Positions 11,642 to 19,249 of a stretch of 64,000 bases of DNA are shown here, one piece after another. Source of the stretch: Microbacterium suaedae. Its GTDB lineage: Bacteria; Actinomycetota; Actinomycetes; Actinomycetales; Microbacteriaceae. The notes below the pieces were generated by a model. That model made no database searches and was not told where the DNA came from. It worked only from the letters and a program-made list of their open reading frames with translations. A program made the translations under genes and the position numbers. Each line of letters opens with the position of its first letter. Within the stretch, counting starts at the first letter, position 1. The stretch is from contig NZ_PNFD01000002.1 of assembly GCF_003254645.1 (NCBI RefSeq), positions 310,001-374,000 of the forward strand, in the 5' to 3' direction.

Positions 11642-12799
11642 ATGCGTCGGACTTCCTTCGTGGCCACGGCGGTCGCCGCCGTTCTTCTCGCGGGGTGTGC
11701 GCCGGGCACGGGAACGGACGGGCCGGGGTCCTCTGCGCCCGAGACGCCGGCTCCGGTGCCCGCCGAGACGGCGCAGACGCCCTCCCCGACGCCGCCATCC
11801 GTCGCCGAACGCGCGGCCGCTCGGATCGCGTCGATGACGGTCCGGCAGAAGGCCGAGGCGGTCGTCATGGGATACGCGGCCGGGACGGATCCCGGAGTCC
11901 TCTCCGGATACGTCGAGGAGGGCCCGGCGGGCGTGATCCTCATGGGTGACAACATCCCGGCAGACGCCGCGTCCCTCGCGGAACTCACGTCCGCGATCGC
12001 TCGAACGACGGATCCGCCCCCTCTTGTGGCGATTGATCAGGAGGGCGGCGTGGTCTCCCGCCTGTCATGGGACGATCTTCCGTCGGCCCTTGACCTCAAG
12101 GGTGCAGATCCGGCCGCGATCGAGCAGGCGTTCTCCGCTCGCGGCGATCTGCTCGCCGAGGCCGGAGTCACTGTGAACTTCGGGGTGGTGGCCGATGTCC
12201 CGCGCGGCGATGGGTCGTTCATCTTCTCGCGGGCATTCGGCACGGAGCCGGAGAACGTCGCCGACGCCGTCGCGGCGGCCGTGCGCGGCGAGCGCGGGCG
12301 GGTCCGCACGACTCTCAAGCACTTCCCGGGCCACGGCGCGGCTGAAGGCGACTCGCACCACGTGATCCCCCAGACCGATATCTCCTACGACGCGTGGCGG
12401 GCGCGAGACGGAGCACCGTTCGCGGCGGGCATCGACGCGGGCGCCGAGCTCGTCATGATGGGACACCTGCGCTTCACGGCCGTCGATGATCGGCCGGCGT
12501 CGCTTTCGCCTGAGTGGTACAGGATCCTCCGTGAGGAACTCGGCTTCGACGGCGTGGCCGTCACCGACGATCTCGGGATGCTGATGTCATCAGGCGATCC
12601 CGCGTACGGCGATCCCGCGGACAATGCCGTCGCGGCCCTCGCAGCGGGCGCAGATCTCGTCCTCATGGTCGCCGGATCCGATCCGAGCACCGCGGGCGAC
12701 ATGATCGACGGCATCGTCGAGGCGGCGGGGGAGGGGGCTCTTCCCGCGGACCGCCTCGACGCTGCCGTCGAAAGGGTTCTCGCGCTGCGCCTCGAGTGA
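11642..12799 (+). CDS. GH3 beta-N-acetylglucosaminidase-like lipoprotein
   Basis: An exported glycoside hydrolase family 3 enzyme of the NagZ/beta-hexosaminidase branch that removes terminal GlcNAc, probably from peptidoglycan fragments at the cell surface. The N-terminus is a lipoprotein signal peptide with lipobox LLAGC, then a Pro/Thr/Glu linker. The catalytic (beta/alpha)8 domain shows DQEGGVVSRL, the flexible loop KHFPGHG with DSHHV carrying the acid/base His, and TDDLGM with the nucleophile Asp. The ATG at 11642 gives a standard signal peptide; an upstream ATG at 11597 would fall in the repeat between the genes. No partner genes flank it. Confidence 0.88.
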   Translation: MRRTSFVATAVAAVLLAGCAPGTGTDGPGSSAPETPAPVPAETAQTPSPTPPSVAERAAARIASMTVRQKAEAVVMGYAAGTDPGVLSGYVEEGPAGVILMGDNIPADAASLAELTSAIARTTDPPPLVAIDQEGGVVSRLSWDDLPSALDLKGADPAAIEQAFSARGDLLAEAGVTVNFGVVADVPRGDGSFIFSRAFGTEPENVADAVAAAVRGERGRVRTTLKHFPGHGAAEGDSHHVIPQTDISYDAWRARDGAPFAAGIDAGAELVMMGHLRFTAVDDRPASLSPEWYRILREELGFDGVAVTDDLGMLMSSGDPAYGDPADNAVAALAAGADLVLMVAGSDPSTAGDMIDGIVEAAGEGALPADRLDAAVERVLALRLE

Positions 12800-12810
12800 G
12801 AGGCGCCGCG

Positions 12811-13017
12811 CTACACCCGACGGAACTCGGGCCGGTCCGTGCCGGGCTTCAAATGGGAGATCAGGGCTCCCTTGGCGACCTCGAGCGTCGGGTACGCACC
12901 GATCTCGCGGCGGTCGGCCATGACGACATGGAACAGATCGTCTTCATGGCGGATCGAGCCGACGGCTCCGGCCTTCCCATATGCCATCCACAGCATGTCC
13001 ATCTGCGTTGCACTCAT
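12811..13017 (-). CDS. Small conserved-looking protein of unknown function
   Basis: A 68-residue protein not recognised as a known family. It is convergent with the GH3 lipoprotein gene, 11 bases apart, and its end falls just outside that gene, so it is not an overlap artefact. The composition is that of a folded cytoplasmic protein: a short beta-rich core (IRHEDDLFHVVMADRREIGA) followed by a helix (TLEVAKGALISHL). Single-domain proteins of this size with a YPTLEVAKGAL-like helix occur widely in Microbacteriaceae in my recollection, but no function is claimed. The dinB gene starts on the other strand about 100 bases away, so the two share a divergent promoter region. Confidence 0.6.
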   Translation of the reverse strand: MSATQMDMLWMAYGKAGAVGSIRHEDDLFHVVMADRREIGAYPTLEVAKGALISHLKPGTDRPEFRRV

Positions 13018-13121
13018 GGCGACTCCTCTCCTGAAGCGCGGTTCACACTGCTCGCGTGGGACTCACGGTACGCCCCCTTCGCGCGCACTTCCAGGGCTCT
13101 GCGCGGGAGAGAATGGACAGC

Positions 13122-14384
13122 ATGAGCAGGCAGGATGGATCCGGCAGACTCGTGTCGCGCGCGGGCGCGGACGACACGGGGGCGCGCATCCTGCACGTGG
13201 ATATGGACGCGTTCTACGTCGCCGTCGAGACGCTCTCAGACCCCTCGCTCGCGGGGCGTCCCGTGGTGATCGCGCACCCGGATGGGCGTTCGGTCGTTTC
13301 GAGCGCGTCGTATGAGGCGCGGCGCTACGGAGTTCGTTCGGCGATGCCGATCGGGATGGCGCTGCGCCTGTGCCCGAGGGCGATCGTCGTCCCGCCGACG
13401 TTCGACCGGTATCGCGAGGTGTCGGCGCAGGTCATGGATGTGTTCCGCAGCATCACTCCGCTCGTCGAGCCCCTGTCGATTGACGAAGCCTTCCTCGACG
13501 TCGGCGGTGCACGACTCCTCTGGGGCACGCCGGGCGAGATCGCCGCGCTCATCCGGCAGCGCGTGCGCGACGAGATCGGCATCACGTGCAGCGTGGGTGC
13601 GGCGGCGACGAAGCACGTCGCCAAGATGGCGTCGACGGCATCGAAGCCGGATGGGATGCTCGTCGTACCGGCTGCGCGTACGCATGAGTTTCTCGATCCA
13701 CGGCCGGCGGGATCCATGTGGGGAGTCGGTCCGAAAGCGGCCGAGGCGCTTTCGGCGCGCGCGATCCGCACGATCCGGGATGTGCGCGAGACGCCCGTGC
13801 ACGCCCTCGCACGCATCGTCGGGGAAGCGCAGGCGCAGCGGATCCACGAGCTCGCGCAGGGGCGCGACCCGCGCCGCATCGAGACCGAGCGGGTCGAGAA
13901 GAGCATCTCCCACGAAGAGACGTTCCACGAGGACGTCTCGGATCCGTCGCTTCTGCGCGCGGAGCTGCTGCGCCTTGCCGATCGGGTCGCCGTCCGTCTG
14001 CGGAAGGCGGGTGCGGAGGCCTCGGGCGTCGCCATCAAGCTGCGCTTCGAGGACTTCGGGACGATCACGCGCTCGCAGTCGCTGAGCGAGCCGACGGCCG
14101 TCGGGCAGCGCATCGCGCACGTGGCGCGCGAGCTCCTCGATGCGGTCGATCTGCGTGCCCCCGTCCGCCTCATCGGCGTGCGGGCGGAGCGCCTCATCCC
14201 GGCGGGGACGGCGGCTCTCGCGCTGTGGGACGACGACGGCGACTGGAAGCAGGTCGAAGGGGCGCTCGACCGGGCATCGGCGCGCTTCGGCGCGGGCTCG
14301 ATCACGCGGGCGTCCTTCCTCGCGAGCGAGAGTCGTTCTCGTCACGTTCCCGCCTTCGATCGACCACCGGAGGATTCCGACTGA
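13122..14384 (+). CDS. dinB: DNA polymerase IV (Y family)
   Basis: A translesion polymerase that bypasses damaged template bases with low fidelity. The 420-residue protein has the palm motif ILHVDMDAFYVAVE with the first metal-binding Asp, the fingers, the LSIDEAFLDV motif with the Asp-Glu pair, the helix-hairpin-helix region (MWGVGPKAAEALSA), and the little-finger domain ending in VRLIGVRAERL. It lacks an obvious C-terminal clamp-binding pentapeptide; the last 25 residues are low in structure. The start could be ATG 13113 or 13122; 13122 has a better distance to the GGGAGA at 13105-13110. No LexA-type site was recognised upstream. Confidence 0.93.
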   Translation: MSRQDGSGRLVSRAGADDTGARILHVDMDAFYVAVETLSDPSLAGRPVVIAHPDGRSVVSSASYEARRYGVRSAMPIGMALRLCPRAIVVPPTFDRYREVSAQVMDVFRSITPLVEPLSIDEAFLDVGGARLLWGTPGEIAALIRQRVRDEIGITCSVGAAATKHVAKMASTASKPDGMLVVPAARTHEFLDPRPAGSMWGVGPKAAEALSARAIRTIRDVRETPVHALARIVGEAQAQRIHELAQGRDPRRIETERVEKSISHEETFHEDVSDPSLLRAELLRLADRVAVRLRKAGAEASGVAIKLRFEDFGTITRSQSLSEPTAVGQRIAHVARELLDAVDLRAPVRLIGVRAERLIPAGTAALALWDDDGDWKQVEGALDRASARFGAGSITRASFLASESRSRHVPAFDRPPEDSD

Positions 14385-14402
14385 CGGGGTACTGTAGGTG
14401 CC

Positions 14403-14729
14403 ATGCCCAACATCGCGATCGAACTCGGCAAGCTCAGCGGCAATCTCGGCGTGAAGGCGGCCTACGGCGAGCAGCAGGATCTCGACGGCGTCAAGGTGCT
14501 TCCTGTGGCGGCGACGTGGTCCGGCTTCGGCGGCGGCTCCGACGAGGCGGGCAACGGCGGAGGCGGCGGGGGCGGATTCTCTCTTCCCGTGGGCGCCTAT
14601 ATCCGGCGCGGATCCGAGTTCCGCTTCGCGCCGAACGTCGTCACGCTCCTGGCGACACTCACCCCGTTTGTCTTCGTCGCGGGCCGCGCGCTGGGGTACG
14701 TCATCAAGTGCCTCAAGAAGAAGCGCTGA
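14403..14729 (+). CDS. GerW/YtfJ-like protein
   Basis: A 108-residue protein with the layout of the GerW (YtfJ) family: a short N-terminal domain (IAIELGKLSGNLGVKAAYG), a strand reading VLPVAATWSGFGGGS, a glycine tract of seven residues (GNGGGGGGGFSLPVGAY), and a C-terminal hydrophobic segment ending in a lysine cluster (IKCLKKKR). In Bacillus GerW is a sporulation protein; actinobacterial relatives have no assigned role. The C-terminal hydrophobic stretch (NVVTLLATLTPFVFVAGRAL) suggests membrane attachment. TACTGT lies seven bases before the ATG, pointing to leaderless expression. The downstream kinase gene overlaps its end by 22 bases. Confidence 0.65.
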   Translation: MPNIAIELGKLSGNLGVKAAYGEQQDLDGVKVLPVAATWSGFGGGSDEAGNGGGGGGGFSLPVGAYIRRGSEFRFAPNVVTLLATLTPFVFVAGRALGYVIKCLKKKR

Positions 14730-15286
14730 CGACGCACCTGAACGCGGCGGCGATCGACGGCGTCGTCGATGCGGCCGTCCGCGCGGTCGAGAAAGAGCGA
14801 CCCCGCGTGGGCCGCGTCGTGATCGATGGCCGCAGCGGGGCAGGGAAGACGACGGCCGCGAACCGAATCGCACGAGCCGTCGGCGCACGGGTCGTCTCGC
14901 TCGACGAGTTCTATCCAGGCTGGGAGGGTCTTGCCTCCGCGACCGTGATCGCCGCGGAGCTGGTCGCCGCGCACGCGGACGGGCGAGTGGGGAAGTATCG
15001 CCGGTGGGACTGGGAGACGGGCGAGTGGGACCCGACCCCGCAGCGCGTCGATCCTGATGTTCCGCTCGTGGTGGAAGGGTGCGGCAGCCTCACGGCAGCG
15101 ACTGCGGCGCGCGCAACGGCCGCGGTCTGGATGGACGGCGACGCCGCGGTGCGGCGGGCGGGCGCGATCGCGCGTGACGGTGATGCCTTCGAACCGTTCT
15201 GGGAGACCTGGGCGTGTCAGGAAGAGAAGCACATTCATGCCCACGACCCGCGGGCACTCGCGACGATCGCGGTCGACGTCGCCTGA
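14708..15286 (+). CDS. P-loop nucleoside kinase-like ATPase
   Basis: A 192-residue P-loop NTPase resembling uridine kinase/ATP-binding proteins of actinobacteria. It shows Walker A GRSGAGKTTAAN near residue 43, a DEFYPGWEGL motif matching the nucleoside-binding DxFY region of uridine kinases, and VVEGCGSL in place of Walker B. The C-terminus has a WETWACQEEKHI segment. The frame continues upstream into dinB in a shadow frame, so the start must be found by context: GTG 14708 overlaps the previous gene by 22 bases and is the only good start before Walker A. Substrate is unknown. It is convergent with the DUF2017 gene. Confidence 0.75.
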   Translation: MPQEEALTTHLNAAAIDGVVDAAVRAVEKERPRVGRVVIDGRSGAGKTTAANRIARAVGARVVSLDEFYPGWEGLASATVIAAELVAAHADGRVGKYRRWDWETGEWDPTPQRVDPDVPLVVEGCGSLTAATAARATAAVWMDGDAAVRRAGAIARDGDAFEPFWETWACQEEKHIHAHDPRALATIAVDVA

Positions 15287-15293
15287 TGGGCCG

Positions 15294-15779
15294 TCAGCCC
15301 GCGCGCTGCTCGGCGACCTGAACGAGGCCCTCCAGGCGGTAGCCGAGCCAGTCGTACAGACCGTAGCTCGGGTCGTCCTCGTCGTGCTCCGTGCTCTCGT
15401 CGTCGATGCCGAGGCGACTCGCGAGAACGAGACGAAGGGCGGCGAGCGTGCGCATCCATGCGTCGAGGTGGTCGCCCGCGATCGACACGTCGACGGGGGC
15501 GAGAGCCTCGTCGAGGTCCGCCTTCTCGATCTGAGAGAGATCTCCGCGCACAGCCGCGGCGTCGCGTGCGCGCCGCCCCAGCAGGTCGCCGCGCGTGACC
15601 TGCTGGAACTCACGGGAGGCGTCGGCGTCCTCCGGATACGCGTCGGGGGTGAGGCGCGCGAGCGCGGGATCCGCCGACGGATCCTGCTCGCTCACGAGCG
15701 CCTCGAACTGCGCGACGAGATCGTCGAGATGCGTCGCCTCGATCCGGGTGAGGGTGAGGATCACGAGGTCTTCGCTCAT
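15294..15779 (-). CDS. DUF2017 family protein
   Basis: A 161-residue protein matching the DUF2017 family, which in actinobacteria sits next to clpS. It begins with a beta strand (DLVILTLTRIEATHL), has a helix holding LDDLVAQFEALV, an acidic low-complexity middle, and a C-terminal helical part (LDAWMRTLAALRLVLASRLG then YDWLGYRLEGLVQVAE). Its function is not known; the constant link with ClpS suggests a role in regulated proteolysis, which is inference. The ATG overlaps the clpS stop by four bases (ATGA), so it is translationally coupled and is the last gene of a three-gene operon. Confidence 0.8.
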   Translation of the reverse strand: MSEDLVILTLTRIEATHLDDLVAQFEALVSEQDPSADPALARLTPDAYPEDADASREFQQVTRGDLLGRRARDAAAVRGDLSQIEKADLDEALAPVDVSIAGDHLDAWMRTLAALRLVLASRLGIDDESTEHDEDDPSYGLYDWLGYRLEGLVQVAEQRAG

Positions 15780-16066
15780 CGCGGCGCCTTTCGAACGGTG
15801 GCCCAGAGGCCGTAGTCGTGCATGGCCTGGGCGTGGAGCTCCATCTGCTCGCGCGCGCCCTCGGCGACGACGGCGTGGCCGTCGTGGTGGACGGACAGCA
15901 TGAGCTGCGTCGCGCGATCCTGCGAGTAGCCGAAGTAGGCCCGGAAGACGCGCACGACGTAGCTCATGAGGTTGACAGGGTCATCCCACACGACCGTCTG
16001 CCAGGGCGTGTCGGGATGCGAGGAGGCATCAATCGACTCGTCGGCCTCGGGCAGAACGGTGCTCAT
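15776..16066 (-). CDS. clpS: ClpS adaptor of the Clp protease
   Basis: ClpS delivers N-end-rule substrates to the ClpC-ClpP or ClpA-ClpP protease. The 96-residue product has an unstructured acidic N-terminus followed by the core: WQTVVWDDPVNLMSYVV with the Asp-Asp/Asn that hold the substrate N-terminus, then VHHDGHAVVAEG and a helix with REQMELHAQAMH. The ATG at 16066 is chosen because it overlaps the stop of the upstream metallopeptidase (TGATG); an ATG three codons earlier lies within that gene. The clpP1P2-clpX genes are 31 kb away. Confidence 0.93.
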   Translation of the reverse strand: MSTVLPEADESIDASSHPDTPWQTVVWDDPVNLMSYVVRVFRAYFGYSQDRATQLMLSVHHDGHAVVAEGAREQMELHAQAMHDYGLWATVRKAPR

Positions 16067-16407
16067 CAGGCCCATCCCAGCTCGTGCAGCCGTGCGTCGT
16101 CAATACCGTAGAAGTGCGCGATCTCGTGCACGAGCGTCGTGTGCACTTCGCTGCGTAGCGCCTCGACGGTGTCGCACTGCGCGAGGTGAGGCTCGCGGTA
16201 GACGATGATCCGGTCGGGGAGCTCGCCCATCCCGTAGCGGTCGCGTTCGGTGAGCGCGAGGCCGTCGTACAGCCCGAGCAGGTCGAGTGAGCCATCCTCG
16301 GGGCGGTCCTCAACGACGAAGATCACGTTGTCGAGGCCCTCGACCATGTCGTCGGGGAGCTGATCGAGTTCGTCGACCACGAGGGCTTCGAACTCATCCG
16401 CATCCAT
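16066..16407 (-). CDS. Minimal zincin metallopeptidase
   Basis: A 113-residue protein of the small metallopeptidase family (zincin-like, DUF1025-type). It begins MDADEFEALVVDELDQLPDD, contains a strand with DNVIFVVEDRPEDG, and ends with the zinc motif HEIAHFYGIDDARLHELG, an extended HExxHxxGxxD signature. It lacks a signal peptide, so it acts in the cytoplasm; its substrate is unknown. It is the first gene of the operon with clpS and DUF2017 and couples to clpS through a TGATG junction, which suggests a job in protein turnover. Confidence 0.85.
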   Translation of the reverse strand: MDADEFEALVVDELDQLPDDMVEGLDNVIFVVEDRPEDGSLDLLGLYDGLALTERDRYGMGELPDRIIVYREPHLAQCDTVEALRSEVHTTLVHEIAHFYGIDDARLHELGWA

Positions 16408-16529
16408 GAACCCAGCCTATCGGCGCGTGGCCTCCACGGAGACCGGGAAGCACCTCTCGCGCCCGGGATCCGGACGAGGCGCAGAAGGCTTCTTGTGCGC
16501 CGACGTACACCGGTGGAACGATGTGGGCC

Positions 16530-16955
16530 ATGAGCACTCAGGAACCAGTGATTGAGCTGTCGACCGAGGAGTCTTGGCAGCGACTGCGCTCCGCGGAACT
16601 CGGGCGTGTGGTGACACACGTGCGGGACACGGTCGACATCTTCCCGGTCAACTTCGTCGTCGATGGCGATGCCGTGGTGTTTCGCACGGCCGAGGGGTCC
16701 AAGCTCCTCGAGTTGACGATCAACGAGGACGTTCTGTTCGAGGCCGATGGACACAACGATGCCGAGGCATGGAGCGTCATCGTGCGAGGACACGCTCGTC
16801 GGCTCGAGCTGTCTGCCGAGATCGAGGCGGCCGATGCGCTGGCACTGCGACCCTGGGCACCGACGATGAAGCGCAACTATGTGCGCATCGAGGCAGACGA
16901 GATCACGGGTCGATGGTTTCCGCGGACAGAGGAGCCCGATCACAACCAGCCGTAG
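16530..16955 (+). CDS. Pyridoxamine 5'-phosphate oxidase family protein
   Basis: A 141-residue split-barrel flavin-binding protein of the PNPOx-like family. The N-terminal helix reads LSTEESWQRLRSAELGRVV, then the barrel strands FPVNFVVDGDAVVFRTAEG and a later WSVIVRGHARRLE, ending with a WFPRTEE tail near the C-terminus. Many actinobacterial members bind FMN or F420 and their substrate is unknown; this one is not close to PdxH in size. It stands alone, followed by a strong bidirectional terminator it shares with tRNA-His. The start at 16530 is preferred to 16521. Confidence 0.78.
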   Translation: MSTQEPVIELSTEESWQRLRSAELGRVVTHVRDTVDIFPVNFVVDGDAVVFRTAEGSKLLELTINEDVLFEADGHNDAEAWSVIVRGHARRLELSAEIEAADALALRPWAPTMKRNYVRIEADEITGRWFPRTEEPDHNQP

Positions 16956-16978
16956 GCGTGTCCTGCGGGCGGGAACGC

Positions 16979-17016
16979 AAGAGCCCGTCCGGTTGATCCC
17001 AACCGGACGGGCTCTT
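16979..17016. terminator. Bidirectional terminator
   Basis: A perfect 16-bp stem, AAGAGCCCGTCCGGTT (16979-16994) with AACCGGACGGGCTCTT (17001-17016), loop GATCCC. It can stop the PNPOx-family gene on the plus strand and tRNA-His on the minus strand. Confidence 0.85.
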
Positions 17017-17021
17017 CTCTG

Positions 17022-17094
17022 GGTGGCTGACGGGGCTTGAACCCGCGACCCCCGCGACCACAACGCGGTGCTCTACCAACTGAGCTACAGCCAC
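17022..17094 (-). tRNA. tRNA-His (GTG)
   Basis: Read on the minus strand the gene folds into a cloverleaf with acceptor GTGGCTG/CAGCCAC, D-arm GCTC/GAGC, anticodon loop TTGTGGT with anticodon GTG, and T-loop TTCAAGC. The base before the 5' end reads G and the discriminator is C, as expected for tRNA-His. CCA is not encoded. Confidence 0.95.
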
Positions 17095-17132
17095 CATGTT
17101 TCCCGCTCTCGCAGGGCAACCCGACTATTTTG

Positions 17133-17756
17133 TCATAGGTTCTCGGCGAACTCGTTCACGACATTCTCAGCAATCGCCTTCGCCTCGTCGCTGCTCGGGC
17201 CGGGCTCGGCCACGAAGGCCGCGCGGCGGTAGTAGCGGAGCTCACGGATGGACTCGCGGATGTCCGCGAGTGCTCGGTGGCCGCCATCCTTCTCCGGCGC
17301 CTGGAAGTACACGCGGGGCATCCAGCGGCGCGCGAGCTCTTTGATGCTCGAGACGTCGACATTGCGATAGTGCAGATAGGTGTCGAGCTCGGGCATGTAC
17401 TTCGCCAGGAACATCCTGTCGGTTCCGATCGTGTTCCCTGCGAGAGGAGCCTTGCGCTCCTGCGGCACGAAACGCGCGACGTACTCGAGCACGCGCCGCT
17501 CCGCCTCGGCCAGCGAGACACCGCGAGGGATCTCGATGTCGAGGCCGCTCGCGGCATGCATCTTCGTGACGAACTCACCCATGTTCTCGAGCGCGGCATC
17601 CGACGGCTTGATGACGATCTGGAGGCCGGGGTCGAGGATGTTCAGTTCGAAGTCCGTCACGATCACCGCGATCTCGACCAGCTCGTCAATGGAGGGGTCG
17701 AGGCCCGTCATCTCGCAGTCGATCCATACGAGTCGGTCGTTTTCTGACGTGCTCAC
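17133..17756 (-). CDS. orn: Oligoribonuclease
   Basis: Orn degrades 2-5 nt RNA fragments, including pGpG, in the last step of RNA turnover. The protein is a DEDDh exonuclease: motif I is WIDCEMTGLDP, motif II GNTIGTDRMFL, and motif III HRALADIRESI with the catalytic His and Asp; length is about 207 residues. I place the start at GTG 17756, which has GAGGAG just upstream, instead of the in-frame ATG at 17771 that has no ribosome site. It is flanked by tRNA-His and tRNA-Arg on the same strand. Confidence 0.95.
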   Translation of the reverse strand: MSTSENDRLVWIDCEMTGLDPSIDELVEIAVIVTDFELNILDPGLQIVIKPSDAALENMGEFVTKMHAASGLDIEIPRGVSLAEAERRVLEYVARFVPQERKAPLAGNTIGTDRMFLAKYMPELDTYLHYRNVDVSSIKELARRWMPRVYFQAPEKDGGHRALADIRESIRELRYYRRAAFVAEPGPSSDEAKAIAENVVNEFAENL

Positions 17757-17786
17757 CGCACTCCTCTTCATGGTTGTCGGCCGCTG

Positions 17787-17858
17787 TCCCCCAGGGGCGA
17801 TTCGAACACCCGACCAAAGGATTAGAAAGCCTCTGCTCTTCCACTGAGCTACTGGGGG
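17787..17858 (-). tRNA. tRNA-Arg (TCT)
   Basis: The minus strand folds with acceptor CCCCCAG/CTGGGGG, D-arm GCTC/GAGC, anticodon loop TTTCTAA giving anticodon TCT, and T-arm GGGTG/CGCCC with TTCGAAT. The anticodon stem has a C-T mismatch next to the loop and a G-T pair, so it is weaker than usual. Confidence 0.88.
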
Positions 17859-17980
17859 TCGTCACACCAGATTACCTGCCGCGGGTGAGGGGCCTTACGG
17901 ACCGTGTCGTGCGAACCCGGCGTACCGTGGAAGCGAGCGGTCGTGCGGGCCGTGGTTCACGCATGCAGGGAGACGAGAAC

Positions 17981-18526
17981 ATGCAGACTTTCGTGTTGGC
18001 GGGCGGTTGCTTCTGGTGCCTCGACGCGGCCTATCGCGCGCTGCGGGGGATTGAGAGCGTCGTCTCGGGATACACCGGCGGCGACAGCGCCGAGCCGAGC
18101 TATGAGCAGGTGTGCACGGGCACGACGGGGCATGCGGAGGCCGTGAGCGTCACCTTCGATCCCGACGTGATCCCGGCCGAGGTGATCCTCGACGCGTTCT
18201 TCACGATGCACGACCCGCGCCAGCTGAATCACCAGGGGGCAGACACGGGCACGCAGTACCGATCGGCGATGTTCCCCGCCGATGATGGGCAGCGCGAGGT
18301 CTTCGAGCGCGCGCGCGAGCGGGCGACGGACCTCTGGGATGCGCCGCTCGGCGACGTTGAGGGGACGCTCGTCACGACGATCGAGCCCCTCGGCCGGTTC
18401 TGGAGCGCCGAGGACTACCACCAGGACTTCTTCGCCAAGAACCCCGGCCAGGGATACTGCCTCGCCGTCGCGGTTCCCAAGGTCAACAAGGTGCGCGCTC
18501 GATTCTCGGAGTACCGGCGCGACTGA
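17981..18526 (+). CDS. msrA: Peptide methionine-S-sulfoxide reductase MsrA
   Basis: MsrA repairs oxidised methionine (S-epimer) in proteins. The 181-residue protein starts at once with the active-site motif AGGCFWCLDAAYRAL, followed by VVSGYTGGDSAEPSYEQVCTGTTGHAEAV, HDPRQLNHQG and GTQYRSAMFP, all typical of the family; YHQDFFAKNPGQGYC near the end holds the likely resolving cysteine. ATG 17981 is preferred to 17963 because GGGAGA sits 8 bases before it. It is a single gene between tRNA-Arg and ssb. Confidence 0.94.
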   Translation: MQTFVLAGGCFWCLDAAYRALRGIESVVSGYTGGDSAEPSYEQVCTGTTGHAEAVSVTFDPDVIPAEVILDAFFTMHDPRQLNHQGADTGTQYRSAMFPADDGQREVFERARERATDLWDAPLGDVEGTLVTTIEPLGRFWSAEDYHQDFFAKNPGQGYCLAVAVPKVNKVRARFSEYRRD

Positions 18527-18584
18527 GCAGGGAGGCGCTCCGGTCAGCGTGCTCACAACCGTGGATTCCGCGGTTTTTCTCCAC

Positions 18585-18619
18585 ATCGCCCCGTCTCGCC
18601 GAGCGCGAGACGGGGCGAT
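18585..18619 (+). terminator. Hairpin terminator after msrA
   Basis: A perfect 15-bp stem, ATCGCCCCGTCTCGC (18585-18599) with GCGAGACGGGGCGAT (18605-18619), lies 59 bases after msrA. A T run precedes it but none follows, so its efficiency is uncertain. Confidence 0.6.
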
Positions 18620-18679
18620 CGCGTCAGGCTGAGTTCGCCGGACGAGCCGCGGACGGCAGGAGAAAGGATGTGAGGGCCC

Positions 18680-19234
18680 ATGGCCGAGACGATCACGATC
18701 ACCGGGAATATCGCCACCGAGCCGACCGTACAGGCGACGGGTGAGGGGGTGACGTACACCCGCTTCCGCGTCGCGTGCACACAGCGCAAGCGCAATCCGG
18801 ACACGGGTGAATGGGTCGACGGAGAGTCCAACTGGTACACGGTCTACGCGTATCGGGCGCTGGCCGAGAACGCGATCAAGTCGCTGAGCAAGGGCATGCG
18901 TGTGATCGTGTCTGGCGCGTTGCGCGTGCGCGACTGGGAGCGCGACGAGCGCCGAGGCACGAACGTCGACGTGATGGCCGAGTCGCTCGGGCCGGACTTG
19001 CGGTGGGGCAGAGTGAAGTTCGAGTCGACGTCGACCGGTCGGCGGCGCGAGGACGAGCGCACCGAGCAGGTACCGGGAGTCGGAGACGAGTGGATGGCTC
19101 CGCCCGCTCAGGACACGGGCGCGAGCGGGGCAGGCGAGCTCCCACCCGAGGGCGGGGCCGGATCCGACGGGCAGGTGCCAATCGGGGAGGCGGAACGGGA
19201 GAGCGAGGCGGTCGGGGCGACGTCGCCGTTCTGA
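18680..19234 (+). CDS. ssb: Single-stranded DNA-binding protein
   Basis: A 184-residue SSB with one N-terminal OB fold, beginning ETITITGNIATEPTVQ and containing YTRFRVACTQRKRNPDTGEW, SNWYTVYAYRALAENAIKSL and GMRVIVSGALRVRDWE, the usual strand pattern. The long C-terminal half is a Gly/Pro/Glu-rich tail that ends in SPF rather than the DDIPF tip of replicative SSB, so it is probably a second, accessory SSB and may bind partner proteins less well. GGAGAAAGG lies upstream of the ATG. Confidence 0.88.
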   Translation: MAETITITGNIATEPTVQATGEGVTYTRFRVACTQRKRNPDTGEWVDGESNWYTVYAYRALAENAIKSLSKGMRVIVSGALRVRDWERDERRGTNVDVMAESLGPDLRWGRVKFESTSTGRRREDERTEQVPGVGDEWMAPPAQDTGASGAGELPPEGGAGSDGQVPIGEAERESEAVGATSPF

Positions 19235-19249
19235 TCGTAGGGTGAGAGG

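Noticed and set aside
13718-14707. Extension of the P-loop kinase frame upstream through dinB
   Set aside because: This part is the wrong frame of dinB; the kinase homology begins only after GTG 14708.
18585-18619. Hairpin before ssb as a regulatory site
   Set aside because: Its perfect stem and place after msrA fit a terminator better, and no overlapping promoter is evident.
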